64,000 nucleotides of DNA from Rhodococcus tukisamuensis NBRC 100609 (GTDB lineage: Bacteria > Actinomycetota > Actinomycetes > Mycobacteriales > Mycobacteriaceae). Below, piece by piece: positions 11,598-19,465 of the stretch. Positions within the stretch are counted from its first letter, which is position 1, and the number at the start of each line of letters is the position of its first letter. Below the pieces are notes generated by a model, which was not told where the DNA came from, searched no databases, and saw only the letters and a list, made by a program, of their open reading frames with translations. A program made the translations under genes and the position numbers. Location: contig NZ_BCXG01000008.1 in assembly GCF_001894985.1 (NCBI RefSeq), forward strand, positions 62,001 through 126,000, in the 5' to 3' direction.

Positions 11598-12839
11598 GTG
11601 ACAGATACCAACAAGGTCGTTTGGAGAGATGAACCCCTGCGAATCGGCGGCCGGCCGATCGCGAACTGGCTGAACGCGTCGGCATCGGAGCTCACCGCGC
11701 GGGTCATCGCCCGGCTCGTCGACGAGTTGCCGATCTATCGCGAGTTGCCGCGTGAAGAGGTCTACGGCGAGATCTCCGCCATCATCCAGCACAACATGGA
11801 GCTGTTCGCCACCCTGATCCGTGAGCGCCGCGCCGCGTACGACTCCGAGCTCGTCGAGCAGCGCAACTCGGCCGCCCGCCGCGCCGAGGAGGGTGTCCCG
11901 CTCGACGCGATCCTGCACGCCTACCACGTGGGCATCGGGCTGGCCGCCGAGGAACTGTTCGCCGGCGCCGACCCCGACGAGATGGGCGACACCCAGGTGG
12001 TGATCGGGATGGTCCTGGACTTCCTGCGCCGGCTCACCATCGCGGTCAGTGCCGCGTACCTCGAAGAACGCCAGATCATGGAGAGTCAGGAGAACTCGGG
12101 GCGGCGCTCGCTGATGTCGGCGCTGGTGGCCGGCGAACCGGTGGACGCGGTGGTGCGCCGCACCGGCCTCCGGGTGGCGCCGCACTACCTGGCGTTGAGC
12201 CTGGCGATCGACGAGAACACCGACGAACGCGGCTACGGGGTGAGCGGCACCGTCGCCGCCCGCCGCAAGCTGCGCCGGCTGCAGGCCGAGCTCGACCGGA
12301 TCACCGGCGAGCCCGCGCTCACCGTGATCGACAGCGGCGGCGGTACCGCCCTGATCCCCTGCCCGGCCTCGCCGCCGGACTGGGAGGAACTGCGGCAGAT
12401 GGTCGAGCGGGCGCGGGTGGTCGTCGGCGCCGACCTGCGGGTCGCCGGCGCGATCGCCGAACCCGCCGCCGTGCCCGCCGCCGTGCACGAGACCTCGGAG
12501 ATCATCGCGCTCGTCGCCCGCTCCGGCCGCCCGCCCGGCCTGTACCGGCTCTCCGACGTCCTGCTCGAGTACCAGCTGAGCCGGCCGAGTCCGGCACACC
12601 TCGAACTGGCCCGGCTGCTCGAACCACTGGCCTCGAAGCCGGAGCTGATGCAGACCCTCGAGGCGTACGTGGCCAGCGGGCTGAACCGTCGCGCCACCGC
12701 CGCCACGCTGCACGTCCACGCCAACACCGTCGACTACCGAATGCGCCGGGTCTTCGAGCTGACGGGACTGAATCCGTCGGATCCGTCGGATCTGCCGCAG
12801 GTCGGCGCGGCGCTGGTGGCCAAGCGCGCACTGGGCTGA
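11598..12839 (+). CDS. PucR/CdaR-type transcriptional regulator
   Basis: A 413-residue regulator. The N-terminal part is a helical RsbRD-like sensor region (ELTARVIARLVDELPIYREL, YHVGIGLAAEELF). A middle GGDEF-like domain of the PucR family follows, then the C-terminal PucR helix-turn-helix (MQTLEAYVASGLNRRATAAT, VHANTVDYRMRRVFELTGL) near residues 350-410. GTG at 11598 is preferred because residues from the upstream ATGs are not family-like; the ribosome binding site is weak. It lies divergent from the alpha/beta hydrolase gene, which it may control. A GC-rich hairpin follows the stop. Confidence 0.82.
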   Translation: MTDTNKVVWRDEPLRIGGRPIANWLNASASELTARVIARLVDELPIYRELPREEVYGEISAIIQHNMELFATLIRERRAAYDSELVEQRNSAARRAEEGVPLDAILHAYHVGIGLAAEELFAGADPDEMGDTQVVIGMVLDFLRRLTIAVSAAYLEERQIMESQENSGRRSLMSALVAGEPVDAVVRRTGLRVAPHYLALSLAIDENTDERGYGVSGTVAARRKLRRLQAELDRITGEPALTVIDSGGGTALIPCPASPPDWEELRQMVERARVVVGADLRVAGAIAEPAAVPAAVHETSEIIALVARSGRPPGLYRLSDVLLEYQLSRPSPAHLELARLLEPLASKPELMQTLEAYVASGLNRRATAATLHVHANTVDYRMRRVFELTGLNPSDPSDLPQVGAALVAKRALG

Positions 12840-12848
12840 CCGGCCGGA

Positions 12849-12876
12849 ACGCCGACCCCGGTCGGGGTCGTGGCGT
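12849..12876 (+). terminator. Hairpin terminator of the PucR-type gene
   Basis: GACCCCG-gt-CGGGGTC, with outer ACGCC and GGCGT pairing, forms a strong stem starting 10 nt after the stop. There is no T-tract. Confidence 0.6.
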
Positions 12877-12949
12877 CCCGCCGGCCCGGCTGTTCCCGCG
12901 ACCTCTCGCCCGTAGGGCACACTCGGGCGACGACCTGGAGGGGAATTCG

Positions 12950-13930
12950 ATGCGGTGGGTTCGGCGTGCGGCGGTGGCGTTCGGGTCGTTGGCGGTATTG
13001 GTGGCCGCGGTCGGCGTCGGTGCGCACTACCTCGACACCACCGTGACGACCCTGGTGGTGCTGGCCTCGGCGGCGCCGCTGCTGATGGCGTCCAGCGTCG
13101 TCGGGCTGGCCGCGTTCGCCGCGGCCCGGCAGTGGGCGGGGGCCGCGGTCGCGGCGGTGGTGCTGGCGGCCGCCGTCTGGACGCAGCTGCCGCTCTACAC
13201 CGCCGACCGCGTCGCCGATGCGGCCGCGGAGCTGACGGTCATGCAGGCGAACATCTTCTTCGGCAACGACGACCTGGAGGGCGTGGTCGCGCAGGTCCGG
13301 TCGAGGCAGGTCGACGTGCTGACGGTCAACGAGCTCACGCCCGGGGCGGTGCCGGCGCTCGGCGCGGCCGGCCTCGACGAGGAGTTGCCGTTCCGGTACC
13401 TGCGCCCGATGGACCTGGGCGGCGGGACCGGGATCTGGAGCCGGCACCCGTTGTCGGAGGAGACCGAGCATCTCGGGTTCGTGTTGAACATGGTCTCGGC
13501 GCGGGTGCAGCCGCCGACCGGGCCGTCGTTCGTGCTCGTGGCCGCGCACCCGCTGCCGCCGGTGCCGCGGCCGCAGACAGACATCTGGTCGCGCGAACTC
13601 GGGCAGGTCCGGGGGATCCTGCGGGACCTGCGGGCGGGCGGCGGGACCGTCGTCGTGGGAGCGGACTTCAACGCGACCTTCGACCACGCGCAGTACCGGG
13701 CGCTGATCGACGACGGGTTCCGGGACGCCGCCGAGCAGTCCGGTGCCGGGGTGTTGCGCACCTACCCCGCGGACCGCTGGTGGCCGCCGCTGCTCGCGAT
13801 CGACCACATCCTGGTCGCCGGGGCGTGTGCCACCGGCGCCGAGGCGGTCGAACTGCCCGGGTCGGACCACCGCGGGGTGGTCGCGACCGTGGCGGTGCAC
13901 CCGGCCGGTGGCTACTCCGCGCCGGACTGA
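12950..13930 (+). CDS. Membrane-anchored endonuclease/exonuclease/phosphatase-fold protein
   Basis: A 326-residue protein. Three hydrophobic helices occupy residues 1-85. The rest has the EEP (DNase I-like) fold: VMQANIFFGNDD (metal-binding Asn), DVLTVNELTP (metal-binding Glu), GTGIWSRHPL, AAHPLPPVP, VVVGADFNAT, AIDHILV and GSDHRGVVATV (catalytic Asp-His). The catalytic domain probably faces the outside. Relatives include secreted phosphodiesterases and sphingomyelinase-like enzymes, so the substrate could be lipid, nucleic acid or phosphate ester. Start ATG has GGAGGGG upstream. The 3' end overlaps the convergent TetR gene by 19 nt. Confidence 0.82.
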   Translation: MRWVRRAAVAFGSLAVLVAAVGVGAHYLDTTVTTLVVLASAAPLLMASSVVGLAAFAAARQWAGAAVAAVVLAAAVWTQLPLYTADRVADAAAELTVMQANIFFGNDDLEGVVAQVRSRQVDVLTVNELTPGAVPALGAAGLDEELPFRYLRPMDLGGGTGIWSRHPLSEETEHLGFVLNMVSARVQPPTGPSFVLVAAHPLPPVPRPQTDIWSRELGQVRGILRDLRAGGGTVVVGADFNATFDHAQYRALIDDGFRDAAEQSGAGVLRTYPADRWWPPLLAIDHILVAGACATGAEAVELPGSDHRGVVATVAVHPAGGYSAPD

Positions 13931-14721
13931 TCCGGCCGCGACGAGGCGGAGTCCCGATGCGCGCGTGAGCCGATGAGCTCGGCGACGCCGTCGAGGATGC
14001 GGTCCAGCCCGAAGCGCAGCGCATGGATAGGGTCGGACGCGGCGTCGAACTCGGTGCCGGCGGCGGTGCCCACCCGGCCGGAGACCGGGAACTGCTCGCC
14101 GTCCATGACGCGGTCGAGGATCGGGCCGACGATGCCCCACCACTGCGCGTCGGTGAGCCCGGACTCCTCCACGGTCGCGGCCACGCTGGCCAGCTGTCGG
14201 GCGGTGCCGACGACGTGCGCCAGCACCAGCGTCAGGACCGAGTCCATCTCGACGTCGGTGAGGCCGATGCCGTCGAGCGGCCGCAGTTCCGCCTCGTACT
14301 TGCGGCTCGTGTTCGGCCCGAGGACCGGGCGGGCCCCGGCCAGGTGCAGCATCCACGGGTGTCGCTGGTAGAGCGCCCAGTTGCGTTCGGCGACGAACTC
14401 GATGCCGCCGCGCCAGCCGCCCGGCGCGCGGGCGGGTTCGTCGAGGTCCGCGTACAGCCCGGCGAGCGCCGCGTCCTGCATCAGGTCCATCAGGTCGGCC
14501 TTGCCCGGGACGTGGGTGTAGAGGGACATGGCGCCGACGTCGAGTCGCTCGGCCACCCGCCGCATGGAGACGGCGTCGAGCCCCTCGGCGTCGGCCAGGG
14601 CGATGCCGGCCGCGACGATCGAGTCCACGCTCAGACCCCTGCGTCCGGCCTTGCCTTCGAGGCCCCACAGCAGTGCCAGGGTGCGGGCCGGATCGGTCGG
14701 AACGTCCTTCTTTGCTGCCAC
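13912..14721 (-). CDS. TetR family regulator with TetR-type C-terminal domain
   Basis: A 269-residue repressor. The DNA-binding domain lies at about residues 30-80 (LSVDSIVAAGIALADAEG, VSMRRVAERLDVGAMSLYTH). The longer C-terminal domain (WRGGIEFVAERNWALYQRHP onward) is like that of the tetracycline repressor group. Start GTG at 14721 has GGAGGAG 11 nt upstream. The adjacent downstream and upstream genes do not reveal its target, and no clear operator is seen in the short gap before it. It could be autoregulated or act on the second TetR gene. Confidence 0.85.
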   Translation of the reverse strand: MAAKKDVPTDPARTLALLWGLEGKAGRRGLSVDSIVAAGIALADAEGLDAVSMRRVAERLDVGAMSLYTHVPGKADLMDLMQDAALAGLYADLDEPARAPGGWRGGIEFVAERNWALYQRHPWMLHLAGARPVLGPNTSRKYEAELRPLDGIGLTDVEMDSVLTLVLAHVVGTARQLASVAATVEESGLTDAQWWGIVGPILDRVMDGEQFPVSGRVGTAAGTEFDAASDPIHALRFGLDRILDGVAELIGSRAHRDSASSRPDQSGAE

Positions 14722-14760
14722 AACAGTGGATTCTCCTCCAGCGCGCCGCCCACGCCGCCC

Positions 14761-15399
14761 TCAGCCGGCCTCCGAGTTCGGGCGCCACGACCCCATGCCG
14801 ACCAGGATCAGGCGCAGCTGGCGCTCGGCACGGGCGACCACGGCTCGCTCCTCGCGGCTGCCCGCGGGGACCTCGAGCACGTCGACGACGGTCGTCATCA
14901 TCACCGCGACGATCAGGTCGGCCGCCATCTCCAGGTCCTCGACCGGCCAGCTCGCCAGCGCCGGCATCCGGGAGAGGTCGATGGTCAGTTCGCTCGCGAA
15001 CAGTCGCAGCTCGGTCGAGATCGCGCGGCGCACCGCGGGGGCGCCGCCCTGGCGTTCGCGGCCGAGGAACCGGAACTGGCCCTCGTGGGCGCGCACCTCA
15101 CGCAGCAGGATGTCCAGCGACGCGCGGACGGTGGTGGTGCCGGCGGCGCCGCGGTCGCGTCGGGCCTCGCGCAGCATCCGGCGCAGCACCCGCATGCCGT
15201 CCTCGGCGAGGGTCACCCCGAGGTCCTCCATCGAGCTGAAGTGCCGGTAGAAGGCCGTCGGCACGATGCCCGCCGAGCGGGCGACCTCGCGCAGGCTCAG
15301 GCTCGCGAAGCCGCGGTCCGCGAGCATCTCCAGCGTCCCGTCGAGCAGGGCCTGGCGGGTGCGCTCCTTGCGTTCGGCTCTGGTTTCCGGCTCCGTCAC
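14761..15399 (-). CDS. FabR/DesT-like TetR regulator of unsaturated fatty acid synthesis
   Basis: A 212-residue TetR protein whose DNA-binding region (FASLSLREVARSAGIVPTAF, then YRHFSSMEDLGVTL) closely resembles E. coli FabR and Pseudomonas DesT. The ligand domain also resembles FabR (RFLGRERQGGAPAVRRAI). FabR and DesT sense the saturated/unsaturated acyl balance and repress desaturation genes. Here the gene is divergent from a reductase-desaturase operon, the same arrangement as desT-desCB. GTG at 15399 is preferred over 15498 because a TACACT -10 box ends 7 nt upstream of it and the family-like sequence begins there. Confident for the family, inferred for the target. Confidence 0.85.
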   Translation of the reverse strand: MTEPETRAERKERTRQALLDGTLEMLADRGFASLSLREVARSAGIVPTAFYRHFSSMEDLGVTLAEDGMRVLRRMLREARRDRGAAGTTTVRASLDILLREVRAHEGQFRFLGRERQGGAPAVRRAISTELRLFASELTIDLSRMPALASWPVEDLEMAADLIVAVMMTTVVDVLEVPAGSREERAVVARAERQLRLILVGMGSWRPNSEAG

Positions 15400-15406
15400 G
15401 GCTCCG

Positions 15407-15412
15407 AGTGTA
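15407..15412 (-). promoter_or_regulatory. -10 element (TACACT) of the FabR/DesT-like gene
   Basis: TACACT on the minus strand ends 7 nt before the GTG at 15399, predicting a leaderless mRNA and deciding the start. Confidence 0.5.
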
Positions 15413-15437
15413 GGCGAGCTCGGTTCGGTGTCCGGGT

Positions 15438-15474
15438 GTGCACCGTATTTGTGCACGGGTGTGTCATGAGACAC
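15438..15474. promoter_or_regulatory. Candidate operators between FabR-like regulator and desaturase operon
   Basis: Two inverted repeats lie in the divergent intergenic region: GTGCAC-n7-GTGCAC (15438-15456) and GTGTC-atga-GACAC (15461-15474). They sit between the regulator promoter and a TTGACA hexamer at 15492-15497 facing the desaturase operon, a good position for shared repression. Confidence 0.45.
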
Positions 15475-15606
15475 GAGTTCGGCCCGGACTGTTGACATCT
15501 ACCTGCCACTTCCTGTCACACTAATTGGAGTACGACTGTTCACTGAAAGTATCGAAGTCTGATCCCCGCGTCCGACCCGTTCCCTTGTCCAACTCAGGAG
15601 GTCGCA

Positions 15607-16704
15607 GTGGCCCTGCAGTCCCGCCCGTCACGGCCCGCCCGCCGGCCCTCGCTGGTCTCGTTGCTCGAGTCGCTCGCGACCCCGCACCGCCTCGATCGCT
15701 ACCTGGAACTGGTCGATCCGATGGTCACGGTCCGCGACCTGCGGGCCGAGGTCACCGCGGTCCGGCGCGGTACCGGCTCCGTCACCCTCACCCTGCGGCC
15801 GACCCGCCAGTGGCGGGGCTTCGAGGCCGGGCAGTTCGTCCAGGTGGGCGTGGTCGTCGACGGCGTCCGGCACACCCGCTGCTACTCGCCCGCCGGCTCG
15901 CAGCACGACGCCGGCATCGAGCTCACCGTCAAGGAGCATGCGGGTGGTGTGGTCTCGGGCTACCTGAACAGGGAGGCCCGGGTGGGGCTGGTGGTGGACC
16001 TCTCGCCCGCCGACGGCGCCTTCCGGCTCCCGGACCGGCGGCCCGGGCATGTCCTGCTGATCAGCGGCGGCAGCGGCATCACCCCGGTGCTGGCGATACT
16101 GCGGACCCTCCTCGCGGAGGGCCACGCCGGCCCGATCGCGTTCCTGCACTACGCCCGCACCGCCGGCGACGTCGCCTACCTGCCGGAGCTGACGGCCCTG
16201 GCCGACCGGCACGCCAACCTCACGCTCGAGCTCGTGTACACCGGCGACGGCGGCGGGGGAGACCTGCGCGGACACTTCGGGCCCGCGCACCTCGACGCCG
16301 TCGCGCCGTGGGCCGACGGGGCCCAGACCTACCTGTGCGGGCCGGCCGCGCTGATGCGCTCGGTGCGCGAACTCTACGACGGCCGTGGGCTCGCCGACCG
16401 GCTGCACAGCGAGGAGTTCACGATCGCGCCGGCCGCGGCCGACGCGGACGCCACCGGCGAGCTGACCTTCGCCGCCTCCGGCGTCAGCGCACCGAACTCG
16501 GGCGCCAGCCTGCTCGAGCAGGCCGAGTCGGCGGGCCTGAACCCGGACTTCGGCTGCCGGATGGGCATCTGCTTCACCTGCACCACGGTCAAGACCAGCG
16601 GATGCACCCGAAACCTGCGGACCGGCGAGATCGACGCCGACCCGGACCGGCCGATCCAACTGTGCATCTCGGCAGCGGTCGGCGACGTCAGCCTCGACCT
16701 CTGA
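15607..16704 (+). CDS. Ferredoxin-NADP reductase-type electron donor to acyl desaturase
   Basis: A 365-residue flavoprotein with an FAD-binding barrel (RHTRCYSPAGS), a nucleotide domain (LLISGGSGITPVLAIL, YLCGPAALM) and a C-terminal plant-type 2Fe-2S domain with cysteines C317, C322, C325 and C353 (GCRMGICFTC). It passes electrons from NAD(P)H to the di-iron desaturase encoded next. Mycobacterial Rv3230c with DesA3 is the known parallel. Start GTG has AGGAGG 5 nt upstream. It is the first gene of an operon with the desaturase and a small protein. An extra Cys at 333 lies inside the cluster loop. Confidence 0.88.
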   Translation: MALQSRPSRPARRPSLVSLLESLATPHRLDRYLELVDPMVTVRDLRAEVTAVRRGTGSVTLTLRPTRQWRGFEAGQFVQVGVVVDGVRHTRCYSPAGSQHDAGIELTVKEHAGGVVSGYLNREARVGLVVDLSPADGAFRLPDRRPGHVLLISGGSGITPVLAILRTLLAEGHAGPIAFLHYARTAGDVAYLPELTALADRHANLTLELVYTGDGGGGDLRGHFGPAHLDAVAPWADGAQTYLCGPAALMRSVRELYDGRGLADRLHSEEFTIAPAAADADATGELTFAASGVSAPNSGASLLEQAESAGLNPDFGCRMGICFTCTTVKTSGCTRNLRTGEIDADPDRPIQLCISAAVGDVSLDL

Positions 16705-16747
16705 GCCCCACGCCACGAAACTTCGTCGAATCGTCAGGAGAAGTCCA

Positions 16748-17926
16748 ATGCTCGGTCTGTCCATCCGCACGCTGCCGTTCCTGGGCGGCGGCAAGTCCGA
16801 CACCGGCACGTCCGACGGGCCGGTTGTACTCAGCTACGACCAGGTCGAGGAGATCGGCCGCGAACTCGACGAACTGCGCGCCCGCGTCGTCGCCGACCTC
16901 GGCGCCGCGGACCGCGAGTACATCTACAAGGTGATCAAGGCGCAGCGCGGCTTCGAGGTCGCCGGCCGGGGCCTGATGTACCTCGGCTTCCTGCCGCCGT
17001 TCTGGCTCGCCGCCGTGGGCGCGCTCGGAATCTCCAAGATCCTCGACAACATGGAGATCGGGCACAACGTCATGCACGGCCAGTACGACTGGATGCGCGA
17101 GCCCGGGCTCAACTCCCGGGTGTTCGAGTGGGACACCGTCTGCCCGGCCGACCAGTGGCGGCACTCGCACAACTACATGCACCACACGTACACCAACATC
17201 GTCGGCCGCGACCGGGACATCGGGTACGGCATCCTGCGCATGGACGAGGGGCAGAAGTGGAACCCCTACTACCTGGGGAACCCGGTCTACGCGTTCGCGC
17301 TGATGACGTTCTTCGAGTGGGGCGTCATGCTGCACGACCTCGAGGTGGAGAACATTGTGAGCGGCAAGCGGTCCTGGTACGACGTGAAGCCGCTGCTGCA
17401 GGGGATGTGGCGCAAGGCCGGCCGCCAGGTGCTCAAGGACTACGTGCTGTTCCCGGCGCTGACCGGCCCGCTCTTCGTCAGCACCCTGCTCGGCAATGCC
17501 GCCGCGAACCTGGTGCGCAACGTGTGGACCTACTCGATCATCTTCTGCGGTCACTTCCCGACGGGGGTGCAGACTTTCAGTGAGGACGAGACCGCCGACG
17601 AGACGCGGGGTCAGTGGTACGTGCGGCAGATGCTCGGCAGCGCCAACATCGAGGGCAGCCCGCTGTTCCACGTCATGTCCGGAAACCTCTCCCACCAGAT
17701 CGAGCACCACCTGTTCCCCGACGTGCCCGCGCACCGGTACCCAGAGATGGCACCGCAGGTCCGGGCGCTGTGCGCCAAGCACGGCCTGCCCTACAACACC
17801 GGCGGCTTCTTCAAGCAGATCGGATCGGTGTGGGGCAAGATCTTCGCCCTGGCCCTGCCGCCGTTCATCGCCGGTCCCGGACGTCCGCCCGGTGTTATCG
17901 TCGAGCGCCAGAAGGCCACCGTCTGA
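16748..17926 (+). CDS. Membrane acyl-CoA/fatty acid desaturase (DesA3-like)
   Basis: A 392-residue di-iron membrane desaturase, probably a Delta-9 stearoyl-CoA desaturase as for DesA3. The three histidine boxes are present: HNVMH at 106-110, HSHNYMHH around 139-146 and HQIEHH at 316-321. Hydrophobic segments flank them (LGFLPPFWLAAVGALG and others). The ATG at 16748 follows AGGAGA. The gene starts 43 nt after the reductase stop, so the pair forms an electron-transfer operon. It introduces double bonds into membrane or triacylglycerol fatty acids. Control by the divergent FabR/DesT-like protein is likely. Confidence 0.9.
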   Translation: MLGLSIRTLPFLGGGKSDTGTSDGPVVLSYDQVEEIGRELDELRARVVADLGAADREYIYKVIKAQRGFEVAGRGLMYLGFLPPFWLAAVGALGISKILDNMEIGHNVMHGQYDWMREPGLNSRVFEWDTVCPADQWRHSHNYMHHTYTNIVGRDRDIGYGILRMDEGQKWNPYYLGNPVYAFALMTFFEWGVMLHDLEVENIVSGKRSWYDVKPLLQGMWRKAGRQVLKDYVLFPALTGPLFVSTLLGNAAANLVRNVWTYSIIFCGHFPTGVQTFSEDETADETRGQWYVRQMLGSANIEGSPLFHVMSGNLSHQIEHHLFPDVPAHRYPEMAPQVRALCAKHGLPYNTGGFFKQIGSVWGKIFALALPPFIAGPGRPPGVIVERQKATV

Positions 17927-17938
17927 GGGGGATCAGAA

Positions 17939-18172
17939 ATGGAACACCGAATCGGGATCGACTTCGAGTTGGGCAAGGACACAGTCCAGGAGCTGGCAGA
18001 GTCCGGCGCCGAGCGGGTCGGGAACATCGCGGTGATCATCGCCGGTGCCGTCCGGGACGTGACCCGCGAGATCGGCGACTGGATCACCGACGGCCTCGAG
18101 ATGCGGGAGGCCGCCGCGAAGGCGAAGGCAGATCGCGAATCGGCGGCGGGCGACGGCGCGACCGGCGAGTAG
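17939..18172 (+). CDS. Small conserved-looking protein in the desaturase operon
   Basis: A 77-residue protein of unknown function, 12 nt after the desaturase stop with a GAGGGGGATC ribosome site. It starts MEHRIGIDFELGKDTVQELA, then has a moderately hydrophobic, amphipathic stretch (VGNIAVIIAGAVRDV) and ends in an Ala/Lys/Glu-rich charged helix. No signal peptide is visible. Its tight coupling suggests a role linked to desaturation, for example binding the enzyme or membrane, but this is inference. Confidence 0.65.
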   Translation: MEHRIGIDFELGKDTVQELAESGAERVGNIAVIIAGAVRDVTREIGDWITDGLEMREAAAKAKADRESAAGDGATGE

Positions 18173-18325
18173 CGGCGAGTAGCGGCGCCGATCCGCGACA
18201 TCCGGCGGGTTCGGGTGGTCCGCGCGTGAGCGCGGTTACATCGCGCGCGATAATTGTCTGTGTCGACCGAGGTGTCGGCGGGCGCGCCGTCGCGTGCCCC
18301 AGCGAGCGTGGAGGCAGAGAGTTCG

Positions 18326-18496
18326 ATGAGCGAGACCGTGCAGGTCGGAGACCTGGTGCACATTTCGGACACGGCTGGAACCTGGGCGGTCGAGGAGGTC
18401 CGGTCCGGCATTGCCCTGCTGCGTGACGGTGAGGACCGCCGGATCTCGTCGCGGCTGTCCAAGCTGACGGTGGTACGCAAGGGCGCGTCGAACTGA
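18326..18496 (+). CDS. Small hypothetical protein, beta-rich
   Basis: A 56-residue protein (MSETVQVGDLVHISDTAGTW...) with alternating hydrophobic residues and the segment RDGEDRRISSRLSKLTVV, suggesting a small SH3-like beta barrel. The ATG at 18326 has GGAGG upstream; the longer frame from 18254 has a low-complexity start. It lies alone between the desaturase operon and a convergent secreted protein gene. No function can be assigned. Confidence 0.5.
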   Translation: MSETVQVGDLVHISDTAGTWAVEEVRSGIALLRDGEDRRISSRLSKLTVVRKGASN

Positions 18497-18536
18497 CGGC
18501 GCCCGCCCCTGCGCACCCCGCCGGACGGTCAGTGCG

Positions 18537-19133
18537 TCATGGTGTGGCCATGAATTCCTGAACCGCGACCTTCGCGTTCGGGTTGCCCTCGTCGATGCCG
18601 ATGATGGCGCCGACGCCGGCGCCCACGACGTTGCCGATCATGCAGCCGGCCATGAAGTTCGGGAAGATCGACACGCAGCCGACGAGCATGCCGACGACCG
18701 AGCCGACCATCATCTTCTGCTGACCGCCGTTGGCCCAGCCGATGCTGACCTCGTCCGCCGCGTGTTGGAAGGCCTCCTGCTTGGCCTGGTTCTCCGGCCA
18801 GGCCTGGTCCGCGATCATCGTGGTCACCTGCGAAGCGTCGGGGACCGCGGGGATTCCGGGGACCGCGGGCGGTCCGGGGACCGCCGGTGGTCCGGGGACC
18901 GTGGGCAGCGGGGGCAGGCCGGGGATCGCGGGGAGACCGGGCAGCACCGGATCTGCGACGTTGAACTGCGGAAGCGGCGGAAGCGGCGGCAGTTGAGGTG
19001 GCGGCGGCAGAGCCGGAAGCGCGGGCATTTCGGGAAGACCCGGCAGGATCGGCTGCGCGCCGGCGGTGCCCGAGCCCGCGGCGACGGCGGCGAAGACGAG
19101 CGCGGGCATGACAAGAGCCTTGGCCATTTTCAT
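18537..19133 (-). CDS. Secreted Pro-rich protein with C-terminal glycine-rich hydrophobic domain
   Basis: A 198-residue exported protein. A signal peptide occupies residues 1-26 (MKMAKALVMPALVFAAVAAG, cleavage after AGA). Next come degenerate LPxLP and VPGPPAVPG repeats to about residue 100, then a short helix (QAKQEAFQHAADE). A hydrophobic Gly-rich domain with two Cys follows (GMLVGCVSIFPNFMAGCMIG, then GNVVGAGVGAIIGID). Such glycine-zipper-like segments may insert into membranes or the mycolate outer layer (inference). The ATG at 19133 has GGGGA upstream and overlaps the stop of a possible 67-codon upstream ORF. Function unknown. Confidence 0.72.
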   Translation of the reverse strand: MKMAKALVMPALVFAAVAAGSGTAGAQPILPGLPEMPALPALPPPPQLPPLPPLPQFNVADPVLPGLPAIPGLPPLPTVPGPPAVPGPPAVPGIPAVPDASQVTTMIADQAWPENQAKQEAFQHAADEVSIGWANGGQQKMMVGSVVGMLVGCVSIFPNFMAGCMIGNVVGAGVGAIIGIDEGNPNAKVAVQEFMATP

Positions 19134-19465
19134 GGCAATCCCCAATGGTGAACTCGACGATGGACCTCGAATCGGCGGCCCGGTCGGGGGCCACTCGACG
19201 GCAGTGCCGCAGCTCGTGCGGCGTCGTATCGCGGTTGATGCGTACTCCCGCTGCGCCTGCTGATCGCGCACGGGTTCTCTTGGGAGGTGTTGCAGCCCGG
19301 GTGTTTCAGGCCCAGGCCCCCGGCTGGTTCCATGTAGCGCTCCTCGAGAGGTCGCCAAATGCCTGACTGACTCTACCGCGGGAGCGGCGCCCCTATACAG
19401 GAAACGAACGGCTGGAGCGGGAGCGACTCGCCGGTAACGCAGGGGATGAATGTGGCGAAAGGGAC
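19134..19465. other. Divergent intergenic region
   Basis: 332 nt separate two divergent genes. The only notable content is a minus-strand frame (19130-19333) with a GAGGAG site, discussed as a finding. No tRNA, repeat or clear terminator was recognised. Promoters for both neighbours must lie here but no convincing -35/-10 pair stands out. Confidence 0.5.
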
